From positions 1 through 6,349 of the forward strand of contig JBEKEO010000186.1 of NCBI GenBank assembly GCA_050013795.1: DNA of 6,349 nt, written 5' to 3'. The notes under the pieces are model-generated. The model had not been told where the DNA came from and ran no database searches. It worked only from the letters and a program-made list of their open reading frames with translations. Below, piece after piece: positions 1-6,206 of the stretch. Position 1 is the stretch's first letter. Every line of letters begins with the position of its first letter. The stretch is from CAWHOW01 sp050013795 (lineage in GTDB: Bacteria > Bacteroidota > Bacteroidia > Bacteroidales > CG2-30-32-10). Both the position numbers and the translations under genes were made by a program.

Positions 1-63
1 GGGTAATAAAGTGAGACCCTAAAACCAGTTTTCAGATATCTTTCTTTTATTTATTCATAGCTC

Positions 64-78
64 CAAACTTTAGGTTTG
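64..78. repeat. Short palindrome CAAAC-N5-GTTTG in the 5' non-coding region
   Basis: A perfect 5-bp inverted repeat (CAAAC at 64-68, GTTTG at 74-78) with a 5-base spacer. Its right half lies in TAGGTTTG (71-78), which fits the TAnnTTTG promoter element, but no TTTG lies about 20 bases upstream, so I do not call a promoter. Two copies of GCAAATT follow at 80-86 and 93-99. The rest of 1-128 shows no coding sequence; it is probably the 3' flank of an upstream gene plus leader. Function unknown. Confidence 0.25.
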
Positions 79-128
79 TGCAAATTTCCTCTGCAAATTA
101 TTTTGTTTTTAAAGATTAGGAAGAAACA

Positions 129-175
129 TACATGAATTTTCATCGAGTATTTGTGTGTGTTTAAAAATTCATGTA
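129..175. repeat. 12-bp perfect inverted repeat around the dnaJ-type gene promoter (candidate operator)
   Basis: TACATGAATTTT at 129-140 is the exact reverse complement of AAAATTCATGTA at 164-175, with a 23-base spacer. The spacer contains the predicted upstream promoter element TTTG (150-153), and the right arm ends on the TA of the predicted downstream element (174-181). The left arm also overlaps a smaller palindrome, ATGAA-TT-TTCAT (132-143). Because it lies upstream of the predicted transcript start, it is more likely a protein-binding site than an RNA hairpin. It does not match the CIRCE heat-shock operator. The binding protein is unknown. Confidence 0.5.
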
Positions 176-181
176 GGTTTG
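150..181 (+). promoter_or_regulatory. Predicted Bacteroidota-type promoter of the dnaJ-type/cbpM unit
   Basis: TTTG at 150-153, a 20-base spacer, then TAGGTTTG at 174-181 fit the Bacteroidota housekeeping promoter consensus (TTTG, 19-21 bases, TAnnTTTG) exactly. Transcription would start a few bases after 181, giving a leader of about 45-50 bases before the ATG at 235. The match is seen in the sequence; promoter activity is inferred. Confidence 0.6.
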
Positions 182-200
182 TAAAAATTTGTAAAAGTTT
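178..200. repeat. Tandem 10-bp repeat (TTTGTAAAA-type) in the leader
   Basis: TTTGTAAAAA (178-187) is followed directly by TTTGTAAAAG (188-197) and a further TTT. The first copy begins inside the predicted -7 element. The 10-base period equals about one helical turn. It may be simple low-complexity AT-rich DNA. Confidence 0.35.
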
Positions 201-234
201 AAATATTGCATTATATAAATTCTAAGATAAAAAA

Positions 235-1125
235 ATGACCTACTTAGACTATTATAAAATATTAGGAGTAGATAAAACTGCAACAACGGAGGAAATCAAA
301 AAAGCTTACCGGAAATTAGCCAGAAAGTACCACCCCGATTTAAATCCGAATGATAAAGATGCAAAAAAGAATTTTCAACAGATCAATGAAGCCAATGAAG
401 TATTGAGCAATCCTGAAAAACGCAAAAAATACGATCAATATGGAAAGGATTGGCAACATGCTGAAGAATTTGAAAAAGCAAAACAGTACCAGGAACAATC
501 ATCAAATTATCATGAGCCAGGATATTCAGATGCGCAATCCGAAGGAGATTTTTCCGATTTCTTTGAATCCATGTTTGGCAGAGGAGCAGGCGCAGGAAGA
601 AGCAGGCAGGTAAAATTCAGGGGAGAAGATTACAGGGCAGAATTACATCTCAACTTAATTGATGCATATAAAACTCACAAACAAACGTTAACAGTTAATG
701 GGAAAAATATAAGAATTACTATCCCTGCAGGTATTGAAAACGGACAAACAATTAAAATTTCAGGACATGGAGGCACAGGAATAAATGGCGGGCCGAATGG
801 TGATTTATATATTACATATTCAATAGCCAATCACTCCATAATAAAACGTTTGAGAAATGATTTATATACCACAGTAGATTTGGATTTATATAAAGCAGTT
901 TTGGGAGGGGAAATTATAATTGATACATTGAACGGAAAAGTTAAAATAAAAGTAAAACCCGAAACACAAAACGGGAGTAAAATAAAATTAAAAGGCAAGG
1001 GATTTCCTGTATATAAAAATGAAAGCAGCTTTGGAGATTTATATGTAACCTATAACATTAAAATTCCAACAAACTTAAATGAGAAACAAATAGAATTATT
1101 TACCGAATTATCTAAATTGCAATAA
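235..1125 (+). CDS. cbpA: CbpA-type J-domain co-chaperone (DnaJ family, class B)
   Basis: A cytosolic Hsp40 that should stimulate the ATPase of DnaK (Hsp70) and deliver unfolded clients to it. Residues 4-70 form a J domain with the invariant HPD tripeptide at 33-35 and the typical tail DPEKR/YDQYG-like segment at 59-70. A charged linker and a short Gly/Phe-rich stretch (about 103-123, with FFESMFGRGAGAG) follow. Two beta-rich C-terminal substrate-binding domains lie at about 131-200 and 201-275. The CxxCxGxG zinc-finger repeats of true DnaJ are absent, so this is the CbpA/class B type. At 296 aa it is close to E. coli CbpA (about 306 aa). The ATG has only an A-rich leader and no Shine-Dalgarno sequence. 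The next gene, a CbpM-like modulator, starts 2 bases after the stop, which supports the CbpA assignment. The symbol rests on architecture and this pairing, not on proven orthology. Confidence 0.9.
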   Translation: MTYLDYYKILGVDKTATTEEIKKAYRKLARKYHPDLNPNDKDAKKNFQQINEANEVLSNPEKRKKYDQYGKDWQHAEEFEKAKQYQEQSSNYHEPGYSDAQSEGDFSDFFESMFGRGAGAGRSRQVKFRGEDYRAELHLNLIDAYKTHKQTLTVNGKNIRITIPAGIENGQTIKISGHGGTGINGGPNGDLYITYSIANHSIIKRLRNDLYTTVDLDLYKAVLGGEIIIDTLNGKVKIKVKPETQNGSKIKLKGKGFPVYKNESSFGDLYVTYNIKIPTNLNEKQIELFTELSKLQ

Positions 1126-1127
1126 CA

Positions 1128-1427
1128 ATGCAAACCGAAAATTTAATAGCTATAGATGTATTTTGTGCCAGCCACAATATTGAAGTTTCATTTATCAGCT
1201 CGTTACAACAAGCGGGTATGGTTGAAATTACTACTGTTAAAGAAACAGAATTCATTAATGAAGCACAACTTCAACAATTAGAGAAATTTATCAGTTTCCA
1301 TTACGAATTGAATATTAACCTTGAAGGGATAGAGGCTATCAATCATTTGTTACAGAGAATAAACTCCATGCATGACGAAATAATTGCGCTAAAAAACAAT
1401 CTTCGTCTTTTTGAAATAAATGAATGA
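1128..1427 (+). CDS. cbpM: CbpM-like chaperone modulator (MerR-like fold)
   Basis: A 99-residue protein, close to E. coli CbpM (about 101 aa), which binds the J domain of CbpA and inhibits its action on DnaK. No enzyme motif or cysteine cluster is visible. The N-terminal half (about 5-40) could form a small winged-helix-like fold. The segment ETEFINEAQLQQLEK (39-53) and the following HYELNINLEGIEAI (58-71) resemble the CbpM/MerR-like family pattern. The C terminus (about 68-95) looks like a long amphipathic helix. It starts 2 bases after the stop of the J-domain gene, so the two are very likely cotranscribed and translationally coupled. The call rests on size, helix pattern and position. Direct DNA binding in the manner of MerR regulators is possible but not shown. 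Confidence 0.75.
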   Translation: MQTENLIAIDVFCASHNIEVSFISSLQQAGMVEITTVKETEFINEAQLQQLEKFISFHYELNINLEGIEAINHLLQRINSMHDEIIALKNNLRLFEINE

Positions 1428-1463
1428 ATACGACATTCTGCTGATTCATTGTACTTTAAAACA

Positions 1464-1492
1464 AGCAATTATCATGATTAACTATAATTGCT
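1464..1492. terminator. AT-rich hairpin between cbpM and hoxF, possible terminator or operator
   Basis: AGCAATTAT (1464-1472) pairs perfectly with ATAATTGCT (1484-1492) across an 11-base loop. It lies 36 bases after the cbpM stop and about 20 bases before the predicted hox promoter, so it could end the chaperone transcript. The + strand has an A-run rather than a T-run after it, so it is not a canonical intrinsic terminator. An operator role upstream of the hox promoter is an alternative. Confidence 0.3.
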
Positions 1493-1512
1493 AAAAAAAT
1501 TCCTCCCATCCC

Positions 1513-1542
1513 CTTGCAATTCAAATAAAATATATATTTTTG
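1513..1542 (+). promoter_or_regulatory. Predicted Bacteroidota-type promoter of the hox operon
   Basis: CTTG (1513-1516), an 18-base spacer and TATTTTTG (1535-1542) fit the Bacteroidota promoter TTTG-N19-21-TAnnTTTG, with a perfect downstream element, one mismatch in the upstream element and a spacer one base short. Transcription would start near 1546-1552, leaving a leader of about 50 bases before the hoxF ATG at 1600. The TTG at 1540-1542, which opens a longer reading frame, is part of this element and so is unlikely to be in the mRNA. Confidence 0.55.
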
Positions 1543-1549
1543 AGCCAAA

Positions 1550-1567
1550 TTGTTAATGGTTTAACAA
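1550..1567. promoter_or_regulatory. Predicted Rex operator (NADH/NAD+ sensing) of the hox operon
   Basis: TTGTTAATGGTTTAACAA is a perfect palindrome of two 7-base arms around a 4-base spacer. It matches the Rex operator form TTGTTAA-N4-TTAACAA known from several bacterial groups (related to TTGTGAA-N4-TTCACAA). It lies 7 bases after the predicted -7 element, at or just after the expected transcript start, which is a usual position for a repressor. Rex leaves DNA when NADH/NAD+ is high, so the hydrogenase would be induced when NADH accumulates. No rex gene is in the window. A Crp/FNR-type site is less likely, since FNR sites have TTGAT-N4-ATCAA. Confidence 0.65.
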
Positions 1568-1590
1568 ATAGATATTCACTAATACATAGC

Positions 1591-1595
1591 GGAGG
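1591..1595 (+). promoter_or_regulatory. Shine-Dalgarno sequence fixing the hoxF start
   Basis: GGAGG at 1591-1595 lies 4 bases before the ATG at 1600. It favours this ATG over the in-frame TTG at 1540, which has no such sequence and falls inside the predicted promoter. The strong site is notable because most other genes here have none. Confidence 0.7.
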
Positions 1596-1599
1596 AAAA

Positions 1600-3402
1600 A
1601 TGACGAATATTGAAATTTCAGTAAAGGAAATAGTCAAAAAGTACGGGAACGATACCAAGCGCCTGATGGACATACTGCTTGATGTCCAGAACGAATACAG
1701 GTGTGTCCCCGTTGAAGCTGTGAACTTTATTTCTAAAGCCTTAAAACTTTCAAAGGTCGATGTGGAGCAAACCCTTTCTTTTTATCATTTCCTTAGCAGC
1801 AGGCCTGTCGGCAAGTATGCAGTGTATTTGAACAATAGCGCTGTGGCCTGCATGATGGGAAGAAACGAAATTGCCAGAGCTTTCGAAAAAGAAGCGGGCT
1901 GCAAATTCGGTGAAATGACCGCCGATGAGCTTATCGGGCTTCATGATACGGCATGCATAGGCATGAACGACCAGGAACCGGCTGCCATCATTAATGGAAC
2001 AGTATTCACAAAACTAAATGAAAAGAAAGTAAAAGAACTGGTTGCAGGTTTTAAAGCAGGCAAAGCTGTTGCTGAAATGGTGAAAGAGTTTGGCGATGGC
2101 GCCAATGCTGAAATGAAAACCGAAGTAAAGAACAATCTCAGGAAAAAAGGTCCCGTCCTCTTTTCTGAATATACCAGCGGGAATGCAATAAAGAAAATCA
2201 CTTCATTATCCCCTGAACAGGTAATTGCCGAAGTGAAGAATTCAAATATACGTGGTAGAGGCGGCGCAGGTTTTCCTACAGGATTAAAGTGGGAATTCTG
2301 CTCAAAGAACAAAGGCGAAAAATATGTTATCTGCAATGCCGATGAAGGCGAACCGGGTACTTTTAAAGACCGTGTTATCCTTACTGAATTACCACACATG
2401 ATATTCGAAGGAATGACATTGGGTGGTTATGCTATAGGAGCAAAACAAGGCATTCTATACTTACGAGGCGAGTACTCGTATATGAAGGCTCACCTTGAAA
2501 AAGTCCTTGCTAACATGAGAAGCAAGAAATTATTAGGTAAAGATATAGCAGGTAAAAAAGGCTTTGATTTTGATATCAGGATACAATTTGGTGCAGGCGC
2601 TTATGTTTGCGGCGAAGAATCTGCATTGATTGAATCTGCAGAAGGCAAAAGAGGAGAACCAAGAAACCGTCCTCCTTTCCCTGTTGAAGATGGATATTTG
2701 AATCAGCCAACTATTGTTAATAATGTTGAAACACTTTGTTCAACTGTCCGCATCATTGAAAAAGGTGCTGACTGGTACAAAGGTATTGGCACTGAAAAAT
2801 CTTCGGGAACAAAAGTTCTCAGCATCTCCGGTGATTGCAAACTTCCAGGCGTTTACGAAATTGAATGGGGAATGACCATTAAACAAATGCTTGAAATGTG
2901 CGGTGCTGAGAATGTTCAGGCAGTGCAGGTTGCAGGTCCGTCAGGTATTTGCATCCCTCCTAAAATGTTCGACAGGAAAATTGCAAATGAAGACCTTCCT
3001 ACCGGCGGATCAATGATAGTAATAGGTCAAAACAGGAACCTGTTAAAAGATGTTGTTTTAAATTTCATGGAATTCTTTATTGATGAATCATGCGGTTCTT
3101 GTGTTCCATGCCGCGCCCTCACCCCTGTTCTGAAACAAAAGCTGGAAAAGATAATTGAAGGCAAAGGCGTGAAGCAGGATATCGACGATATGCTGAAACT
3201 TGCAAAAACCATGAAAGACCTTAACCGTTGCGGATTAGGACAAACAGCAGCAAATCCTGTAATCACCACTATTGAGAATTTCAGGGAAAAATATGAAGCC
3301 CTTGTAAAAGAGCCAAAAGCCGATGGTGTTTATGATTTCGATATGAAGAAAGCCGTTTTGGATTCCTGCGAAGTGGTAAAACGTGAAGTTAAAGTACATT
3401 AA
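1600..3402 (+). CDS. hoxF: NAD-reducing [NiFe] hydrogenase, diaphorase flavoprotein subunit HoxF
   Basis: The FMN- and NAD(H)-binding subunit of the cytosolic NAD-coupled hydrogenase; it passes electrons between NAD(H) and the iron-sulfur chain of HoxU. The 600-residue protein is a fusion, about the length of Ralstonia (Cupriavidus) HoxF (about 602 aa). Residues 1-165 are a NuoE-like thioredoxin-fold domain, and about 180-600 are NuoF-like. NuoF motifs are GRGGAGFPTG (219-228), NADEGEPGTFKDR (246-258) and GAGAYVCGEESALIES (331-346). A [4Fe-4S] site follows with ESCGSCVPC (Cys 498, 501, 504) and Cys 544 in RCGLG. The NuoE-like [2Fe-2S] site is degenerate: only Cys 84 and Cys 119 remain near the expected positions, and the last ligand is Asn 123 (CIGMN). 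Ralstonia HoxF is, from memory, also degenerate here, so this supports a Hox enzyme over complex I. No C-terminal ferredoxin domain is present, unlike HndC/HydB-type subunits. The ATG at 1600 is chosen for its GGAGG. Confidence 0.95.
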   Translation: MTNIEISVKEIVKKYGNDTKRLMDILLDVQNEYRCVPVEAVNFISKALKLSKVDVEQTLSFYHFLSSRPVGKYAVYLNNSAVACMMGRNEIARAFEKEAGCKFGEMTADELIGLHDTACIGMNDQEPAAIINGTVFTKLNEKKVKELVAGFKAGKAVAEMVKEFGDGANAEMKTEVKNNLRKKGPVLFSEYTSGNAIKKITSLSPEQVIAEVKNSNIRGRGGAGFPTGLKWEFCSKNKGEKYVICNADEGEPGTFKDRVILTELPHMIFEGMTLGGYAIGAKQGILYLRGEYSYMKAHLEKVLANMRSKKLLGKDIAGKKGFDFDIRIQFGAGAYVCGEESALIESAEGKRGEPRNRPPFPVEDGYLNQPTIVNNVETLCSTVRIIEKGADWYKGIGTEKSSGTKVLSISGDCKLPGVYEIEWGMTIKQMLEMCGAENVQAVQVAGPSGICIPPKMFDRKIANEDLPTGGSMIVIGQNRNLLKDVVLNFMEFFIDESCGSCVPCRALTPVLKQKLEKIIEGKGVKQDIDDMLKLAKTMKDLNRCGLGQTAANPVITTIENFREKYEALVKEPKADGVYDFDMKKAVLDSCEVVKREVKVH

Positions 3403-3438
3403 TAAAGGATTTTGTAGAACGCATTCAAAAAACAATAT

Positions 3439-4149
3439 ATGAGCGATAATAAAATAAAATTTACAATAGACGGCAAAGAATGCATAGCCGATGAAGGTCT
3501 CGACATTTGGAAAGCCGCTATGCTGAACGGGGTTTTCATTCCATATCTCTGCCACATGAAAGATGTTGTTCCGGCTGGCTCCTGCAGAATTTGTATGGTA
3601 AAGGTCAATGGAAGGCCAATGGCTGCATGCACTACTCTTGTGACAAAGGAATTGAACGGAGCAGTGATTGAAAATGAAACGCCTCAACTTGAGGAAATGA
3701 GAAAAATGATAATCGAGCTTCTTTTTGTTGAAGGAAATCATTTTTGTCCTTCCTGCGAGAAGAGCGGCAATTGCGAACTTCAGGCTATGGCTTACCGCTA
3801 TAAAATGATGGTTCCGCAGTTTCAGTATAATTTCCCGATGAGAAGAATTGATGCTTTAACACCTAAGATCTATCTTGATAAAAACAGGTGCATACAGTGC
3901 AAGAAATGTATACGTTCGATTAAAGATGAGCAAGGAAGAAGCTATTTCGCTTTCTTTAAAAGAGGTCATAAGCTTGAGATTCACATCGACCATGAACTGG
4001 CAGCAACCATGACGGATAAGCTTGCGCTTGAAGCTATGGAAGGATGCCCCGTTGGCGCTATCCTTAAAAAAGAAAAAGGATTTGATATACCTATCGGCAA
4101 ACGCAAATTCGATAAAGAACCTATAGGCACTGAATTTATTCAAAAGTAA
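3439..4149 (+). CDS. hoxU: NAD-reducing [NiFe] hydrogenase, diaphorase iron-sulfur subunit HoxU
   Basis: The electron-wire subunit linking HoxF to the HoxYH hydrogenase module; homologous to the N-terminal part of NuoG. At 236 aa it is the usual HoxU length. Residues 1-78 are a ferredoxin-like [2Fe-2S] domain with Cys 38, 49, 52 and 64. A middle domain has C-x2-C-x5-C at 103, 106 and 112 in HFCPSCEKSGNC; the nearby His 101 lies two residues before the first Cys, a spacing typical of HoxU, whereas NuoG has H-x3-C. A further [4Fe-4S] site has Cys 151, 154 and 157 (RCIQCKKC) and Cys 203 (GCPVGA). There is no molybdopterin domain, which excludes full NuoG and formate dehydrogenase alpha subunits. 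It starts 36 bases after hoxF with no Shine-Dalgarno sequence, and is probably in the same transcript. Confidence 0.95.
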   Translation: MSDNKIKFTIDGKECIADEGLDIWKAAMLNGVFIPYLCHMKDVVPAGSCRICMVKVNGRPMAACTTLVTKELNGAVIENETPQLEEMRKMIIELLFVEGNHFCPSCEKSGNCELQAMAYRYKMMVPQFQYNFPMRRIDALTPKIYLDKNRCIQCKKCIRSIKDEQGRSYFAFFKRGHKLEIHIDHELAATMTDKLALEAMEGCPVGAILKKEKGFDIPIGKRKFDKEPIGTEFIQK

Positions 4150-4154
4150 AAACT

Positions 4155-4161
4155 AAGGAGG
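4155..4161 (+). promoter_or_regulatory. Strong Shine-Dalgarno sequence of hoxY
   Basis: AAGGAGG ends 9 bases before the hoxY ATG and begins 5 bases after the hoxU stop. It is the best ribosome binding site in the window, while hoxU and hoxH have none visible. Confidence 0.7.
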
Positions 4162-4170
4162 ATATATATA

Positions 4171-4722
4171 ATGAGCAAAGCAATAGTCGCTACCGCTTCA
4201 CTGGCCGGATGTTTCGGATGCCATATGTCAATACTCGATATTGATGAAAAAATACTACAACTTATAGAACTCGTCGAGTTCAACAAATCGCCTATTGATG
4301 ATATCAAGACTTTCACAAAAATGTGCGATGTTGGTATTATTGAGGGTGGTTGCTGCAACAGCGAGAATATTGAAACATTACAAATGTTTCGTAAAAAATG
4401 TAAAATACTTATTTCTGTAGGAGAATGTGCAATTATGGGAGGACTTCCTGCAATGAGAAACAGCATTCCAATTAAAGAATGCCTTGAGGAAGCTTATCTT
4501 GGAGGACCGACAACCGGAGTATGCAACGATAAAAAGATCATTCCAAACGACGAGGAATTACCAATGATACTTGATAAAGTTTATCCCTGCCATGAAATAG
4601 TGAAGATAGATTATTTCCTTCCCGGATGTCCACCAAGAGCAGAACTGATATGGGAAGCATTAGTGTCTTTATTGACCGGCAAAGAAATGAACTTACCTTA
4701 TGAAGTAATAAAATTTGATTAA
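4171..4722 (+). CDS. hoxY: NAD-reducing [NiFe] hydrogenase, small subunit HoxY
   Basis: The small subunit of the hydrogenase module; it carries the single [4Fe-4S] cluster next to the [NiFe] site of HoxH and passes electrons to HoxU. The 183-residue protein has the pattern of the short group 3 small subunits. The predicted ligands are Cys 14 and Cys 17 in LAGCFGCHMS, Cys 86 in GEC, and Cys 153 in PGCPPR. There is no twin-arginine signal peptide and no C-terminal domain for two more clusters, so it is cytosolic and not a membrane-bound uptake type. It sits 21 bases after hoxU behind a strong Shine-Dalgarno sequence and 12 bases before hoxH. It is slightly shorter than Ralstonia HoxY (about 209 aa). 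Confidence 0.95.
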   Translation: MSKAIVATASLAGCFGCHMSILDIDEKILQLIELVEFNKSPIDDIKTFTKMCDVGIIEGGCCNSENIETLQMFRKKCKILISVGECAIMGGLPAMRNSIPIKECLEEAYLGGPTTGVCNDKKIIPNDEELPMILDKVYPCHEIVKIDYFLPGCPPRAELIWEALVSLLTGKEMNLPYEVIKFD

Positions 4723-4734
4723 TTTAAAATCCTG

Positions 4735-6189
4735 ATGACAATGAACAAAATAACTATAGAACCTGTAACACGTATTGAAGGTCATGGCAAAGTGACCATT
4801 CACATGGATGATAAATTAAATGTTACACAGACAAGACTGCACGTTGTTGAATTCAGAGGATTTGAACGATTTGCACAGGGCCGTCCATACTGGGAAATGC
4901 CTGTACTTGTTCAAAGACTTTGCGGAATATGTCCAGTAAGCCATCATCTTGCATCTGCTAAAGCGCTCGATGTTATTGTCGGGGCAGGCACAGGTAATGG
5001 ACTCACTCCTGTGGGAGAAAAAATGCGTCGTTTAATGCACTACGGACAAATGTTCCAGTCGCATGCGTTGCATTTCTTCCATCTCGCATCACCCGACCTG
5101 TTATTAGGTTATGACAGTGATCCTGCCTTAAGAAATGTAATTGGCATAGCTTTGAAATTTCCTGATTTAGCAGTTCAGGGAGTGATGATGCGTAAGTTTG
5201 GGCAGGAAATAATTGCAGCTACTGCAGGTAAGAAAATCCACGGAACAGGAGCCATACCGGGTGGTATTAATAAAAACCTGAGCATTGAAGAACGTGATAA
5301 ATTCCTTAAAGGCGCCGATCCTCTTAATATTGATAAAATGATAGAATGGGCGCTAGGTGCTCTTGAATTATTTAAAGGTTATCATAAACAAAACCAGGCC
5401 TTCATTGACAACTTTTCAGTATTTCCTTCAAATCATTTAAGCCTTGTCAGGAAAGACGGGGCTTTAGACCTATATCATGGCGTACTTCGAGCTGTTGATA
5501 AAGACGGCAAGAAAATTCTTAATGATGTGGATTACCAGGAATATTACAAATACATCAACGAAGAAGTGAGATCTTGGAGTTATATGAAATTCCCCTTCCT
5601 TACATCAATAGGTAAGAATGACGGATGGTACACAGTTGGTCCATTGGCTCGATTAAACACTTGCGACTTCATCCCTACTCCACTTGCTCAGAAAGCATTT
5701 GAGGAATACAAAGCTTATACTAAGGGAAAACCAAACCATATGAGCTTGCATATGCATTGGGCACGTTTAATTGAAACTATTCATGCTGCAGAAATGATAA
5801 AGATCTTATTAAATGATAAAGATCTGCAGTCTACAAATCTTGTTACTAAAGGCAAAAAGCAGCTAGAAGGTGTTGGTTTGATTGAAGCTCCGCGCGGTAC
5901 TTTATTTCATCATTACAAAATAAATGAAAATGACCAGATCACCATGGCTAATCTTATTGTTTCAACTACAAATAATAACGAACCTATGAATAGGGCCGTG
6001 AATGATGTTGCAAATAAAATGATGACAGGCAAAAAGGAAATTACTGAAGGCATGAAGAATGCAGTAGAAGTGGCCATCAGGGCTTATGACCCATGCCTTA
6101 GCTGTGCTACACATTCATTAGGCAAGATGCTACTTGATATTACCATGTATGATGCTGATGATAATGTGATAGATAATTACCATTCATAA
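4735..6189 (+). CDS. hoxH: NAD-reducing [NiFe] hydrogenase, large catalytic subunit HoxH
   Basis: The catalytic subunit, which splits or makes H2 at a Ni-Fe site bearing CO and CN ligands. The predicted nickel ligands are Cys 63 and Cys 66 (RLCGIC, followed by H70) and Cys 454 and Cys 457 (DPCLSCATH, 452-460). Conserved blocks include RIEGHG (13-18), HVVEFRGFERF (36-46), IPGGINKNLS (174-183), WSYMKFPF (281-288) and EAPRGTLFHHY (384-394), all of the soluble group 3d HoxH type. At 484 aa it matches Ralstonia HoxH (about 488 aa). After His 460 there is a 24-residue tail that the maturation protease should remove once nickel is inserted; the protease gene begins just downstream. An ATG at 4741, two codons in, is an equally possible start, as neither has a Shine-Dalgarno sequence. 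Confidence 0.97.
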   Translation: MTMNKITIEPVTRIEGHGKVTIHMDDKLNVTQTRLHVVEFRGFERFAQGRPYWEMPVLVQRLCGICPVSHHLASAKALDVIVGAGTGNGLTPVGEKMRRLMHYGQMFQSHALHFFHLASPDLLLGYDSDPALRNVIGIALKFPDLAVQGVMMRKFGQEIIAATAGKKIHGTGAIPGGINKNLSIEERDKFLKGADPLNIDKMIEWALGALELFKGYHKQNQAFIDNFSVFPSNHLSLVRKDGALDLYHGVLRAVDKDGKKILNDVDYQEYYKYINEEVRSWSYMKFPFLTSIGKNDGWYTVGPLARLNTCDFIPTPLAQKAFEEYKAYTKGKPNHMSLHMHWARLIETIHAAEMIKILLNDKDLQSTNLVTKGKKQLEGVGLIEAPRGTLFHHYKINENDQITMANLIVSTTNNNEPMNRAVNDVANKMMTGKKEITEGMKNAVEVAIRAYDPCLSCATHSLGKMLLDITMYDADDNVIDNYHS

Positions 6190-6206
6190 TTAATCTTAAG
6201 ATAACC

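Noticed and set aside
1..22. Tail of an upstream gene
   Set aside because: All three forward frames meet a stop within 22 bases, so a few codons of an upstream gene could be here, but too little remains to support any call.
64..78. Additional promoter at TAGGTTTG
   Set aside because: No TTTG or TTG lies 19-21 bases upstream of the TAnnTTTG match.
129..175. CIRCE heat-shock operator (HrcA site)
   Set aside because: The arms do not match TTAGCACTC/GAGTGCTAA and the 23-base spacer is far from the CIRCE 9-base spacer.
1540..1599. TTG start at 1540 adding 20 residues to HoxF
   Set aside because: The TTG is part of the predicted -7 element, the extension would cover the Rex-like palindrome, and the ATG at 1600 has GGAGG and matches the start of known HoxF proteins.
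1600..3402. Electron-bifurcating [FeFe] hydrogenase subunit (HndC/HydB type)
   Set aside because: There is no C-terminal 2x[4Fe-4S] ferredoxin domain, and the partner genes encode a [NiFe] enzyme with DPCxxC and RxCGxC motifs.
1600..4149. Complex I NuoE-NuoF-NuoG genes
   Set aside because: HoxF is a fusion with a degenerate NuoE site, HoxU has only the N-terminal part of NuoG, and hydrogenase HoxY and HoxH follow directly.
1750..4466. Several open frames on the minus strand within hoxF, hoxU and hoxY
   Set aside because: They lie opposite well-recognised genes, show no family motif and have unlikely composition; they are shadows of the coding strand.
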